A stretch of DNA of 5,888 bases from an uncultured Bacteroidales bacterium (GCA_945828175.1 CALZQD010000116.1:1-5888); one strand, 5' to 3'. Shown: positions 1-5,877, counted from the first letter of the stretch. Numbers and translations are program-made. The notes: generated from the letters alone by a model not told the origin.

Positions 1-424
1 TGATGTCGGGGTAGGTCGCCTGGAGGATGTAGAGGGCGGGCAGGGTGAAGATGGCGCCGGCGACGATGACGCCCGAGCAGGCGCCGATAGACTGGATGAT
101 GACGTTCTGGCCGAGGGCGTTCTCTTTCTTGAGTGCTCCCGAGACGCCGACGGCGATGATGGCGATGGGGATTGCGGCTTCGAAGACCTGGCCGACCTTG
201 AGTCCGAGGTAGGCGGCCGCGGCACTGAAGACGACGGCGAGGATGAGGCCGAGGGTGACAGAGTAGGGCGTCACTTCGGCGTAATCGCGGGCAGGGTGCA
301 TCACCGGGCGGTAGGTCTCGTCGGCGGCGAGCTCGCGGAAGGCGTTGTCGGGCATTTCGACGGGGTCGACGTCGGTAGCGGGCGGAACGGCTGCGGCGCG
401 GTTAAGTTTCTGGGTTGAGTTCAT
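1..424 (-). CDS. OPT-family oligopeptide transporter, N-terminal part (gene runs off the window)
   Basis: This is an inner-membrane transporter of the OPT (oligopeptide transporter) superfamily, predicted to import small peptides or metal chelates; the substrate cannot be read from this fragment. The frame opens at ATG 422-424 and stays open through base 1, giving 141 residues of a protein usually 600 or more long. Residues 1-50 are a hydrophilic cytoplasmic tail. Three hydrophobic segments follow, at about 52-72, 83-98 and 108-134. The segment around 71-86, including YLGLKVGQVFEAAIPIAI, and the glycine-rich stretch IQSIGACSGVIVAGAIF (110-126) are typical of prokaryotic OPT proteins. It begins 28 bp after the original stop of the transglycosylase gene, so it is probably the last visible gene of the same operon. 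No Shine-Dalgarno is visible before the ATG, which is usual for Bacteroidetes. The family call is from remembered motifs. The C-terminus, terminator and any further operon genes lie outside the window. Confidence 0.85.
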   Translation of the reverse strand, partial: MNSTQKLNRAAAVPPATDVDPVEMPDNAFRELAADETYRPVMHPARDYAEVTPYSVTLGLILAVVFSAAAAYLGLKVGQVFEAAIPIAIIAVGVSGALKKENALGQNVIIQSIGACSGVIVAGAIFTLPALYILQATYPDI

Positions 425-452
425 TGAAATGTGATGGTGTTATTGTTGATGT

Positions 453-731
453 TTATTTTGTCGGAATCTTAAGCCGCTGGCCGACATTGATCTTGTCGTT
501 GCTGAGGTTGTTGGCGGCTTTGATGGCCTTGACGGTGACGCCGTAGCGCTTGGCTATCTTCGAGAGGCTCTCGCCGCTGCGCACCTTGTGGGTGACGGTC
601 TTGGGCTTGGATGTCTGTTTCTTCTTGACCTCCTTGGGCTTGACTTTCTCTTTCTTTTCGACTACCGAGGCGCTGTCTTTAAGCTCGTCGACGACGTGAT
701 GGTCGGCAATCAGGCTGTCGCCGGGGATGCT
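453..731 (-). pseudogene. Severed C-terminal part of the MltD-like protein (lysine-rich linker plus second LysM)
   Basis: This is the out-of-frame continuation of the transglycosylase gene, 92 codons ending in TAA at 453-455. It begins with [12 protein letters not shown], which continues the acidic linker PDSTAVVTD of the upstream frame without a gap. A lysine-rich stretch follows ([13 protein letters not shown]). Next comes a complete LysM domain containing [20 protein letters not shown] and ending GQRLKIP. This LysM closely resembles the first LysM of the upstream frame, and their DNA shares the stretch GACGGTGACGCC at 531-542 and 868-879. This part contains no methionine codon, so it has no obvious start of its own. 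The same frame stays open upstream to an ATG at 902, but that portion overlaps the true coding frame of the first LysM and has no domain resemblance. It would be made only as part of a full-length protein if the frame were restored or ribosomes shifted. Confidence 0.8.
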
Positions 732-2079
732 GTCTGTCGGTGACGACGGCCGTCGAGTCGGGCACGGGAGGCTCGGGCGTGATGTAGCGGCGCTTGTAGG
801 TGTTGATTTTGAGGCGCTGGCCTGTCTTGACACGTTTGCCGACCTTGTTGGCGCTGCGTATCGACGAGACGGTGACGCCATAGCGGCGGGCAATCGAGGC
901 AAGGGTCTCGCCCTTTCTTACCTTATGGTATTTGACGGTCAGCTCGTCGACATATTCGCCCTTCGAGTCAGAGCCTGTGACGGTGCCGTCTGAGGGCTCG
1001 ACGACGCTGCGGCGGGCATAGAAGGCGCTGTCGTGGTTGGCGATGGAGTCTTCGTTGGCGAGATAGGCATAGACCTGAAGCGAGGGCAGCACGAGCGAGT
1101 AGGGACGTATGTCGCCGGGAATGAGGTCTTTGCGATACTGGGGATTGAGCACCCTGATTTCCTCGACGGGGATGTTGAGCACGTCGGAAATCTGTTTGAA
1201 GTGGATGCGGCGGTTTATGTGAATCGTGTCGGTGACGATGGGACGGCGGGCGAGGACGGGCGAGATATTGTGCTTGTCGTAGTTGGTCATGACATAGTTG
1301 GCGGCGATGAAGGCCGGCACATATCCGCGGGTCTCGGCGGGGAGGAAGGGATAGATTTCCCAGAAGTCTTTTTTGCCGCCGCCGGCGCGACGGAGGGCCT
1401 TGTTGACGTTGCCCGGGCCGCAGTTGTAGGCGGCGATGGCGAGCGACCAGTCGCCGAAGGTGTTGTAGAGCTGCATGAGGTAGTCGGCGGCGGCCTCAGA
1501 CGATTTGTAGGGGTCGCGGCGCTCGTCGACGAGCGAGCTTACCTCGAGGCCGAGGCCCGAGGCCGTCGGCATCATGAACTGCCACAGACCCGTGGCGCCG
1601 GCGCGAGAGACGGCGACGGGGTTGAGGGCCGACTCGATGACAGGCAGATACTTCAGCTCGAGGGGCATGCCGCGCTTGTCGAGCGCCTGCTCGAAGATGG
1701 GCAGATAGTAGAGGCTCATGCCGAGCATGTTTTCGACGAGCTGTTTCTTGCGGTCGGCATACATGTTGATAAAGCTCTTGACGACAGAGTTGAAGGGCAT
1801 CTCGATCACGGTCGGGAGCCGGCCGAGCCGGTCGATGATGACGTCGTCGGGGGTGTCGACCGAAGCGCGCGAGTCGGCCTCGCGGTCGAGGACGGCGTAG
1901 TTGCGGAGATACCAGTTTTCCTGCATCTTCTTGATGTCGGTCTCGAAGCTTTCGGGATATATAATGGTATTGTCGTGGATCGAATCCTTTATTGTCAGGA
2001 GCGACTGGGCCGACGCGCCGAAGATGAAGGCCGAGGCGGCGGCTGCAGTCAGATATCGTTTGAAGTTGATTTGAAGCAT
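679..2079 (-). CDS. mltD: MltD-like membrane-bound lytic murein transglycosylase with LysM, C-terminus altered by frameshift
   Basis: This periplasmic enzyme cleaves the MurNAc-GlcNAc bond of peptidoglycan to give 1,6-anhydro ends. Its 466 residues start with a signal peptide (about 1-24, ending GASA) without a lipobox cysteine. The SLT/goose-lysozyme-like domain spans about 120-265. The likely catalytic glutamate is E149 in PVIESALNP, followed by GLWQFM (164-169) and AYNCGPGNV (217-225). Residues about 290-335 resemble a degenerate LysM, and a clear peptidoglycan-binding LysM lies at 382-427. From residue 449 the reading frame is wrong: an arginine-rich tail of 18 residues runs to a stop at 679, while homologous sequence continues in another frame down to 453. 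Undoing a 4-bp tandem duplication at 730-738 would give a 540-residue protein with a further LysM. The start is 29 bp after the DUF5683 gene stop. Catalytic activity is probably retained. Whether the shift is real or a sequence error cannot be decided here. Confidence 0.9.
   Translation of the reverse strand: MLQINFKRYLTAAAASAFIFGASAQSLLTIKDSIHDNTIIYPESFETDIKKMQENWYLRNYAVLDREADSRASVDTPDDVIIDRLGRLPTVIEMPFNSVVKSFINMYADRKKQLVENMLGMSLYYLPIFEQALDKRGMPLELKYLPVIESALNPVAVSRAGATGLWQFMMPTASGLGLEVSSLVDERRDPYKSSEAAADYLMQLYNTFGDWSLAIAAYNCGPGNVNKALRRAGGGKKDFWEIYPFLPAETRGYVPAFIAANYVMTNYDKHNISPVLARRPIVTDTIHINRRIHFKQISDVLNIPVEEIRVLNPQYRKDLIPGDIRPYSLVLPSLQVYAYLANEDSIANHDSAFYARRSVVEPSDGTVTGSDSKGEYVDELTVKYHKVRKGETLASIARRYGVTVSSIRSANKVGKRVKTGQRLKINTYKRRYITPEPPVPDSTAVVTDRQHPRRQPDCRPSRRRRA
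730..738. repeat. TGTC/GACA tandem duplication at the mltD frameshift point
   Basis: The plus strand reads CTGTCTGTC, which is 2.25 copies of a 4-bp unit (GACAGACAG on the coding strand). Removing one unit changes the coding strand from ACC-GAC-AGA-CAG to ACC-GAC-AGC-ATC and joins the two frames of the transglycosylase gene exactly. A 4-bp slippage duplication is therefore the simplest explanation of the frameshift. A single-base insertion nearby would also restore the frame. Confidence 0.75.
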
Positions 2080-2108
2080 ATTGTTGGGTTAATGGAAGGG
2101 TGAGCGGG

Positions 2109-2885
2109 TTAGAAGGTCAGGGCCCATAGCAGGCCGAACGACGGCTTTGACCCTCGTCCGTCGCGGAAGACGGCCGGGGTGACGTCGATTGAGAGCTCGG
2201 GGGTGACGTCGAAGTGCGAGAGCGATGCGTCGACATAGGCGTCGACCATGGCGATGAGGTAGACGCCGACCATGCAGATGACGCAGAGGTCGCGGTTGCG
2301 GCGGTAGAAGTTCTTGCGCGAGCGCAGGAGGTTGGTCAGCCAGGTCTTGTCGAGGTCTTCCTCTTTGGTCGTGGGCGGGAAGAAGTCCATATATGACTTC
2401 GTCGAGGGGTCGGTGTCCATGATGTCGCGGTATGCCTTGGTGTAGTCAGAGAGCATACCGTTGTTCCACGAGGTCGCGTAGCCGAGGCCCATGAAGCCGC
2501 CGATGACGATAGGCAGCTTCCAGTAGCGCCGGTTGTAGATCTGGCCGAGGCCGGGGAAGAGGGCCGACATCCAAACGGCGCGCGAGGGGTCGGGGTTGAA
2601 GGTCGTCTCGCGTTCTTCCCAGACGTCGTAGGGGTTGTATTTGACAACCTTGACCGAGTCGGCGCTGACGACGTCGAGCGAGTCGCCGCGGGTCTCGAAG
2701 TCGAGGCCTTCGACGATGGCGTTTTTCTCTATCGGGGCGCCGACGGGGATGCTGTCGGGAAATTCGCTGCCGGGCTCATCGGCCGATGCCGAAGCGGCCA
2801 CGCAGAGCATGGCGGCCAGCGCGGCAGAGCGCAGGCGGCGTATGATTGAGGGCGTTGTGATGATACTGATTGGCGTTGACGGCAT
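2109..2885 (-). CDS. DUF5683 domain membrane protein
   Basis: This is a 258-residue envelope protein of unknown function that I recognise as a DUF5683 protein of Bacteroidetes. Residues 1-35 look like a signal peptide with a positive patch (IIRRLR, 14-19), a hydrophobic core and a possible cut after ASASA. C28 lies in the core but is not in a lipobox. An acidic linker, about 36-100, contains NPYDVWEERETTFNPDPSRA. The conserved core begins at SALFPGLGQIYNRRYWKLP (107-125), followed by a hydrophobic segment (about 125-137). A charged region (145-200) ends in FYRRNRDL, and a second hydrophobic segment (201-215) runs into VDAYVDASLSHFDV. The PGLGQIYN-type motif recalls TM2-like small membrane proteins. 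The gene sits 18 bp after parB and 29 bp before mltD, so co-expression with both is likely. Its position suggests an envelope role, but no activity can be assigned. Confidence 0.85.
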   Translation of the reverse strand: MPSTPISIITTPSIIRRLRSAALAAMLCVAASASADEPGSEFPDSIPVGAPIEKNAIVEGLDFETRGDSLDVVSADSVKVVKYNPYDVWEERETTFNPDPSRAVWMSALFPGLGQIYNRRYWKLPIVIGGFMGLGYATSWNNGMLSDYTKAYRDIMDTDPSTKSYMDFFPPTTKEEDLDKTWLTNLLRSRKNFYRRNRDLCVICMVGVYLIAMVDAYVDASLSHFDVTPELSIDVTPAVFRDGRGSKPSFGLLWALTF

Positions 2886-2903
2886 TTTTAGTTGGGTGGA
2901 TGA

Positions 2904-3797
2904 CTATTGCTGTTTTAGAGTGTCGAAGAGCGTGATGAGCCGTTCGAGGTCGTCGTCGTTGTCGAAGGGGAAGGTTATCTTGCCTTTGCCCGATTTGTCG
3001 CAGGTAAACTTGACGTTGGTCTTGAAGGCTGTCGACAGATGCTTTTTGAGTATGTCGTAGTCGCCCGAGGTATATCGCGAGCTGTTGGGCTTGGGGGTGA
3101 TGTCGGTCTTGGCGATGTCGCCGTTCTGATAGGCCTTGGCGAGTTCCTCGACGCGGCGCACCGAGAGGCCGTGACGCAGAGTGTCGTTGTAGAGCTTGAG
3201 CTGCAGCGAGGGGTCGGAGATTGTCAGCAGGGCGCGGGCGTGGCCCATGTCGACGCGTTTGTCGCGCAGGCCGAGCTGAACCTCGGCGGGCAGTTTGAGC
3301 AGGCGCAGGAAGTTGGCTATGGTGGCGCGTTTCTTGCCGATGCGCTCGCTCAGGCGTTCCTGGGTGAGGTTATACTGGTCGATGAGTTTCTTGAACGTCA
3401 GGGCGATTTCGATGGCGTTGAGGTCTTCACGCTGTATGTTCTCGATGAGGGCCATCTCGGTCAGTTCGACCTCGTTGGCGGTGCGGATATAGGCCGGGAT
3501 AGTCTTGAGACCGGCTTTGAGGGCGGCGCGGTAACGGCGCTCGCCGGCGATAATCTGGTAGCTCTCGGGGCCGAGCTTGCGGAGCGAGATGGGCTGGATG
3601 ACGCCGAGCTCGCGGATTGAGGCGGCGAGGTCGTCGAGGGCTTCCTCGTCGAAGGTCGTGCGCGGCTGTTCGGGGTTGGGGCTGATCATCGACAGGTCGA
3701 TGTCGTTGATTGCCGACGAGCCTCTTGCGGGGACGTCGTCCATCGATATGAGAGAGCCGAGGCCGCGCCCCAGTGCGGTTCTTTTAGGTTGTGACAT
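2904..3797 (-). CDS. parB: ParB/Spo0J chromosome partitioning protein
   Basis: This is the CTP-dependent DNA clamp that loads at parS sites, spreads along the chromosome and stimulates ParA ATPase during segregation. The 297-residue length is normal for chromosomal ParB. The N-terminal LGRGLGSLI (9-17) is the short ParA-contacting motif. NPEQPR (41-46) opens the ParB/sulfiredoxin-like nucleotide-binding domain, with GERRYRA (85-91) and ENIQREDL (119-126) as CTP-pocket motifs. The helix-turn-helix that reads parS lies around 144-168 (NLTQERLSERIGKKRATI), followed by GHARALL (185-191). A linker at about 225-243 leads to the C-terminal dimerisation domain (about 245-297). All key motifs are present and no defect is seen. 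The gene follows parA by 26 bp, behind an A-rich leader rather than a Shine-Dalgarno. The ATG at 3795-3797 gives the expected conserved N-terminus. Confidence 0.97.
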   Translation of the reverse strand: MSQPKRTALGRGLGSLISMDDVPARGSSAINDIDLSMISPNPEQPRTTFDEEALDDLAASIRELGVIQPISLRKLGPESYQIIAGERRYRAALKAGLKTIPAYIRTANEVELTEMALIENIQREDLNAIEIALTFKKLIDQYNLTQERLSERIGKKRATIANFLRLLKLPAEVQLGLRDKRVDMGHARALLTISDPSLQLKLYNDTLRHGLSVRRVEELAKAYQNGDIAKTDITPKPNSSRYTSGDYDILKKHLSTAFKTNVKFTCDKSGKGKITFPFDNDDDLERLITLFDTLKQQ

Positions 3798-3823
3798 ATC
3801 TATAGCTTATTGTGTTTTTTCTT

Positions 3824-4594
3824 TTATTTACCCTTGTGCTTGGCGATTATCTCCTTGGCGAGGAGTATGTGACTCGTGGCGCCGCGGCTCTCGGGGTCGT
3901 AGAGCAGGGCGGGCAGGCCGTGGCTCGGCGCCTCGCTCAGACGTATGTTGCGGGGAATGACGGTGTTGAAGACCATGTCGCCGAAGTAGCTCTTGAGCTC
4001 TTCATAGATCTGGTTGGCCAGGCGCAGGCGCGCGTCGTACATCGTCAGCAGGAAGCCCTCGATCTGTAGCGAGGGATTGAGGCGCGACTTGATGATGCGA
4101 ATCGTGTTCATCAGCTTGCTGATGCCTTCGAGAGCGAAATATTCGGCCTGGACGGGTATGATGACCGAGTCGGCTGCCGTCAGGGCGTTGACGGTGATGA
4201 GGCCGAGCGAGGGCGAGCAGTCGATGATGATATAGTCGTAGTCGTCGCGGATGTCAGCGAGGAGTCTGGCGAGCACACGCTCGCGGTCGGGTTTGTTGAT
4301 AAGCTCAAGCTCGGCGCCGGCGAGGTCGATGCGCGAGCCGACGAGGTCGAGCCCTTTGACGCAAGTTGCGACCTGCGAGCCTTTGACTGGATAGCCGTCG
4401 ACGAGACATTCATAAATCGAAGAGCTCATTTCGCGGGGATCGATGCCATAGCCTGATGTGGCGTTGGCCTGCGGATCGGCGTCGATGATGAGCACCTTCT
4501 TGCCCTCGTTGGCCATCGAAGCCGCGAGGTTGATGGTGGTGGTGGTCTTGCCAACGCCGCCCTTCTGGTTTGCTATCGCTATAATTTTTCCCAT
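3824..4594 (-). CDS. parA: ParA/Soj chromosome partitioning ATPase
   Basis: This is a Walker-type ATPase that binds DNA non-specifically as an ATP dimer and drives ParB-parS movement; it belongs to the ParA/MinD (SIMIBI) class. The 256-residue length is typical for chromosomal Soj-type ParA, without the N-terminal HTH of plasmid type Ia proteins. The deviant Walker A is KGGVGKTTTT (11-20), with signature lysine K11 and P-loop lysine K16. The A' motif is IIDADPQAN (36-44) and Walker B is IIIDCSPS (122-129). Residues 215-226, RNIRLSEAPSHG, form a conserved C-terminal motif. R189 in YDARLRLA is a candidate for the DNA-binding arginine described in Soj, judged by position only. It is the first gene of the leftward operon, directly before parB and divergent from surE. 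The ATG at 4592-4594 sits next to the conserved GKIIAIANQKGG start, so the start is secure. Confidence 0.97.
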   Translation of the reverse strand: MGKIIAIANQKGGVGKTTTTINLAASMANEGKKVLIIDADPQANATSGYGIDPREMSSSIYECLVDGYPVKGSQVATCVKGLDLVGSRIDLAGAELELINKPDRERVLARLLADIRDDYDYIIIDCSPSLGLITVNALTAADSVIIPVQAEYFALEGISKLMNTIRIIKSRLNPSLQIEGFLLTMYDARLRLANQIYEELKSYFGDMVFNTVIPRNIRLSEAPSHGLPALLYDPESRGATSHILLAKEIIAKHKGK

Positions 4595-4628
4595 GTAGTC
4601 AGATATTATATTGTAGATTTATCCAATG

Positions 4629-4636
4629 CAAAGTAA
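4629..4636 (-). promoter_or_regulatory. Candidate -7 element of the parA operon promoter
   Basis: On the minus strand this reads TTACTTTG, seven of eight matches to the Bacteroidetes sigma-ABfr -7 consensus TAnnTTTG. It lies 34 bp before the parA ATG in an AT-rich stretch. No good -33 TTTG box is seen at the expected spacing, so the call is weak. Confidence 0.35.
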
Positions 4637-4664
4637 CTTAAAATAATTTACATCTAAAAACATT

Positions 4665-4677
4665 GTTCCACGAAACT
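4665..4677 (+). promoter_or_regulatory. Degenerate parS-like site upstream of parA
   Basis: The sequence TGTTCCACGAAAC keeps a left half matching the widely conserved bacterial parS consensus TGTTNCACGTGAAACA, but lacks the central TG of the second half, so the palindrome is broken. It lies 70 bp upstream of the parA start. It could be a low-affinity ParB site used for autoregulation, a decayed parS, or chance. The exact 10-mer TTGTTCCACG also occurs at 2461-2470 and 5101-5110. Confidence 0.3.
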
Positions 4678-4685
4678 TGCGATTT

Positions 4686-4740
4686 TCGGCGGTTTTGTAG
4701 ATAAATCCCGCCGAATGTCGATAACTATTTGCCCCGGCGG
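4686..4740. repeat. Competing GC-rich inverted repeats between parA and surE
   Basis: TCGGCGG (4686-4692) is the exact reverse complement of CCGCCGA (4708-4714). The shared core CCGCCG (4708-4713) is also complementary to CGGCGG at 4735-4740. The middle copy could pair with either neighbour but not both. The repeats lie between the two candidate promoters, so they may be untranscribed and act as DNA sites rather than as an RNA switch. Confidence 0.45.
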
Positions 4741-4761
4741 CTTGTTTTTGATAGACAGAGA

Positions 4762-4775
4762 GCGCGAATCCGCGC
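4762..4775. repeat. Short palindrome GCGCG-AATC-CGCGC in the surE promoter region
   Basis: A perfect 5-bp inverted repeat with a 4-base spacer ends 9 bp before the candidate surE -7 element. That location is where an operator or regulator site would sit, but no known regulator motif is recognised and such a short palindrome may be chance. Confidence 0.3.
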
Positions 4776-4784
4776 GATTTATGT

Positions 4785-4792
4785 TAAATTTG
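4785..4792 (+). promoter_or_regulatory. Candidate -7 element of the surE promoter
   Basis: TAAATTTG matches the Bacteroidetes -7 consensus TAnnTTTG at every fixed position and lies 37 bp before the surE ATG, leaving an untranslated leader of roughly 25-30 bases. No convincing -33 TTTG is found about 20 bp upstream; the palindrome at 4762-4775 occupies that space. Confidence 0.5.
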
Positions 4793-4829
4793 CACCTGAA
4801 TATTAACAACCCGACTTTCACCCTCAATA

Positions 4830-5618
4830 ATGAATACAGAAGATTTCAAACGCCGCCCGCTGATAATGATAACCAACGATGACAGTGTCAATGCCAAAGG
4901 TTTAACACATCTGATAGATTGCGCCGTCGAATTCGGCGATGTCATCGTCGTCGCTCCGGCGCATCCCCGTTCGGGCCAGTCGTCGGCGCTGACCGTCGGC
5001 GCCCCGCTGATGATCGACGAGAAGCCCGACTACAACGGCGCGCGCGTCTTTTCGGTTACCGGCACTCCGGTCGACTGCGTCAAGCTGGCTCTCTCGGCCA
5101 TTGTTCCACGCAAGCCCGACCTGCTGCTCTCGGGCATCAACCACGGGTCGAACTCGGGCAACGCCATCACCTATTCGGGCACGATGGGTGCCGTCATCGA
5201 GGGCTGCACCGTCGGCATTCCCTCGGTTGGCTTCTCGCTGCTCCATCATTCGCTCAAGGCCGACTTCTCGATGTCGACGCCCTATGTCCGCGACATAATC
5301 GCCAAAGTCCTTGCCTACGGTCTGCCTAAAGACGTCTGTCTCAACGTCAATATTCCCGCCAAGGTCGAGCCCGTCGGCGTCAGGGTCTGCCGCGCCGCCC
5401 ACGGCCACTGGACCGAGGAATACGCCCGCTATCTCGACCCCCACGGTCAGCCATTCTACTGGCTGACAGGCCGATTTGTCAACGAAGAACCCGACGCCAC
5501 CGACACCGACGAATACTGGCTGGCCAAGAAATACGTCTCCGTCGTCCCCGTCACCCCCGACCAGACCTGCTTCCCCGTCCTCAAAGACTTCGCCCGCCGC
5601 TTCGACAGCAAAGAGTGA
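4830..5618 (+). CDS. surE: 5'/3'-nucleotidase SurE
   Basis: This is a cytoplasmic metal-dependent phosphatase that dephosphorylates nucleoside 5'- and 3'-monophosphates. The 262 residues are close to the usual length of about 250. The metal site is visible: NDDS (16-19) with D17 and D18, S48 in PRSGQSSALT, and N104 in SGINHGSNSG (101-110). GTPVDC (78-83) and YSGTMGA (115-121) are further family signatures. The usual NDDG motif reads NDDS here, a change next to the metal ligands but not of a ligand. The chosen ATG leaves 12 residues before the first core strand; the internal ATG at residue 13 would cut into that strand and is less likely. The gene is transcribed away from parA across a shared intergenic region, and no gene follows it within the 270 bp to the window end. 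It is complete, with no sign of decay. Confidence 0.97.
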   Translation: MNTEDFKRRPLIMITNDDSVNAKGLTHLIDCAVEFGDVIVVAPAHPRSGQSSALTVGAPLMIDEKPDYNGARVFSVTGTPVDCVKLALSAIVPRKPDLLLSGINHGSNSGNAITYSGTMGAVIEGCTVGIPSVGFSLLHHSLKADFSMSTPYVRDIIAKVLAYGLPKDVCLNVNIPAKVEPVGVRVCRAAHGHWTEEYARYLDPHGQPFYWLTGRFVNEEPDATDTDEYWLAKKYVSVVPVTPDQTCFPVLKDFARRFDSKE

Positions 5619-5647
5619 GGGCTTAGGTTATAGCTTTTTTGTAACAA

Positions 5648-5672
5648 CGATGTCAATGTGCGTTTGACATCG
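5648..5672 (+). terminator. Hairpin after surE, possible terminator
   Basis: CGATGTCAA (5648-5656) and TTGACATCG (5664-5672) form a perfect 9-bp stem with a 7-base loop, 29 bp after the surE stop. With a one-base bulge, AAC and GTT could extend it by 3 bp. The T tract after it is short (GTTTGG), so termination would be weak or of a non-classical type. The T6 run at 5635-5640 lies before the stem and would not serve surE. Confidence 0.5.
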
Positions 5673-5680
5673 GTTTGGTG

Positions 5681-5877
5681 AGAGTCGGTTCTGCAATAAT
5701 CATTTTACGTCAGGGGGAGTAAACCATAAATCAGGGTTATCCATTTATCGGTCATTTGCCGGCGCTTTTATCATCGCTCTTCGGTCACTATGGAACCCCA
5801 TAGCTCCCTCATCGCAATGATAAAATCACTCGACAACTGACCGCCCTGACGCAAACAATCATCACAGAACCGACTCT
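5681..5877. mobile_element. MITE-like 197-bp fold-back element with 13-bp terminal inverted repeats
   Basis: The ends AGAGTCGGTTCTG (5681-5693) and CAGAACCGACTCT (5865-5877) are exact reverse complements. Inside them are nested inverted pairs: CGTCAGGG 5708-5715 with 5844-5851; CGGTCATTTG 5749-5758 with 5834-5843 (9 of 10); TTTTATCAT 5766-5774 with 5817-5825; CTATGG 5788-5793 with CCATAG 5798-5803 around an AACC loop. All pairs are mutually compatible, so either strand could fold into one long hairpin. There is no plausible ORF, and the base composition is visibly more AT-rich than surE. These traits fit a non-autonomous miniature inverted-repeat element. No target-site duplication was found (left flank TTTGGTG, right flank TTTAGCG), and no matching transposase lies in the window. 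The alternative is a structured non-coding RNA, such as a 6S-like long hairpin, since the right arm ends in TTTT. Confidence 0.5.

Noticed and set aside
453..902. Independent LysM protein starting at the ATG at 902
   Set aside because: The first 57 codons overlap the true coding frame of the first LysM and read as S/R/P/A-rich nonsense. Only the part from about 731 downwards is homologous, so it is a broken continuation and not a separate gene.
1033..2103. Long open frame of 356 codons on the plus strand, opposite the transglycosylase gene
   Set aside because: It mirrors the codon bias of the opposite gene: the product is rich in V, G, D, E and A with no domain, signal or family likeness, while the minus strand carries clear SLT and LysM motifs.
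2800..2805. Cysteine 28 of the DUF5683 protein as a lipoprotein attachment site
   Set aside because: The preceding residues are AML, not a lipobox with G, A or S at -1, and a plausible signal peptidase I site follows at about residue 35.
3798..3823. Separate promoter or RNA element between parA and parB
   Set aside because: The 26-bp gap is only an A-rich leader on the coding strand, typical of Bacteroidetes translation starts; there is no TAnnTTTG box or hairpin.
4619..4627. DnaA-box-like TTATCCAAT next to an AT-rich stretch (another, TTATCCATT, at 5737-5745), suggesting an origin
   Set aside because: Each matches only seven of nine bases of TTATCCACA, there is no cluster, and one sits in the fold-back element. 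parAB proximity alone does not place an origin here.
4902..5444. Open frame of 180 codons on the minus strand inside surE
   Set aside because: SurE motifs are unmistakable on the plus strand; the antisense product is low-complexity and has no recognisable motif.
5635..5640. T6 run after surE as the tail of an intrinsic terminator
   Set aside because: No stem precedes it; the only hairpin lies downstream of it, so the order is wrong for a plus-strand terminator.
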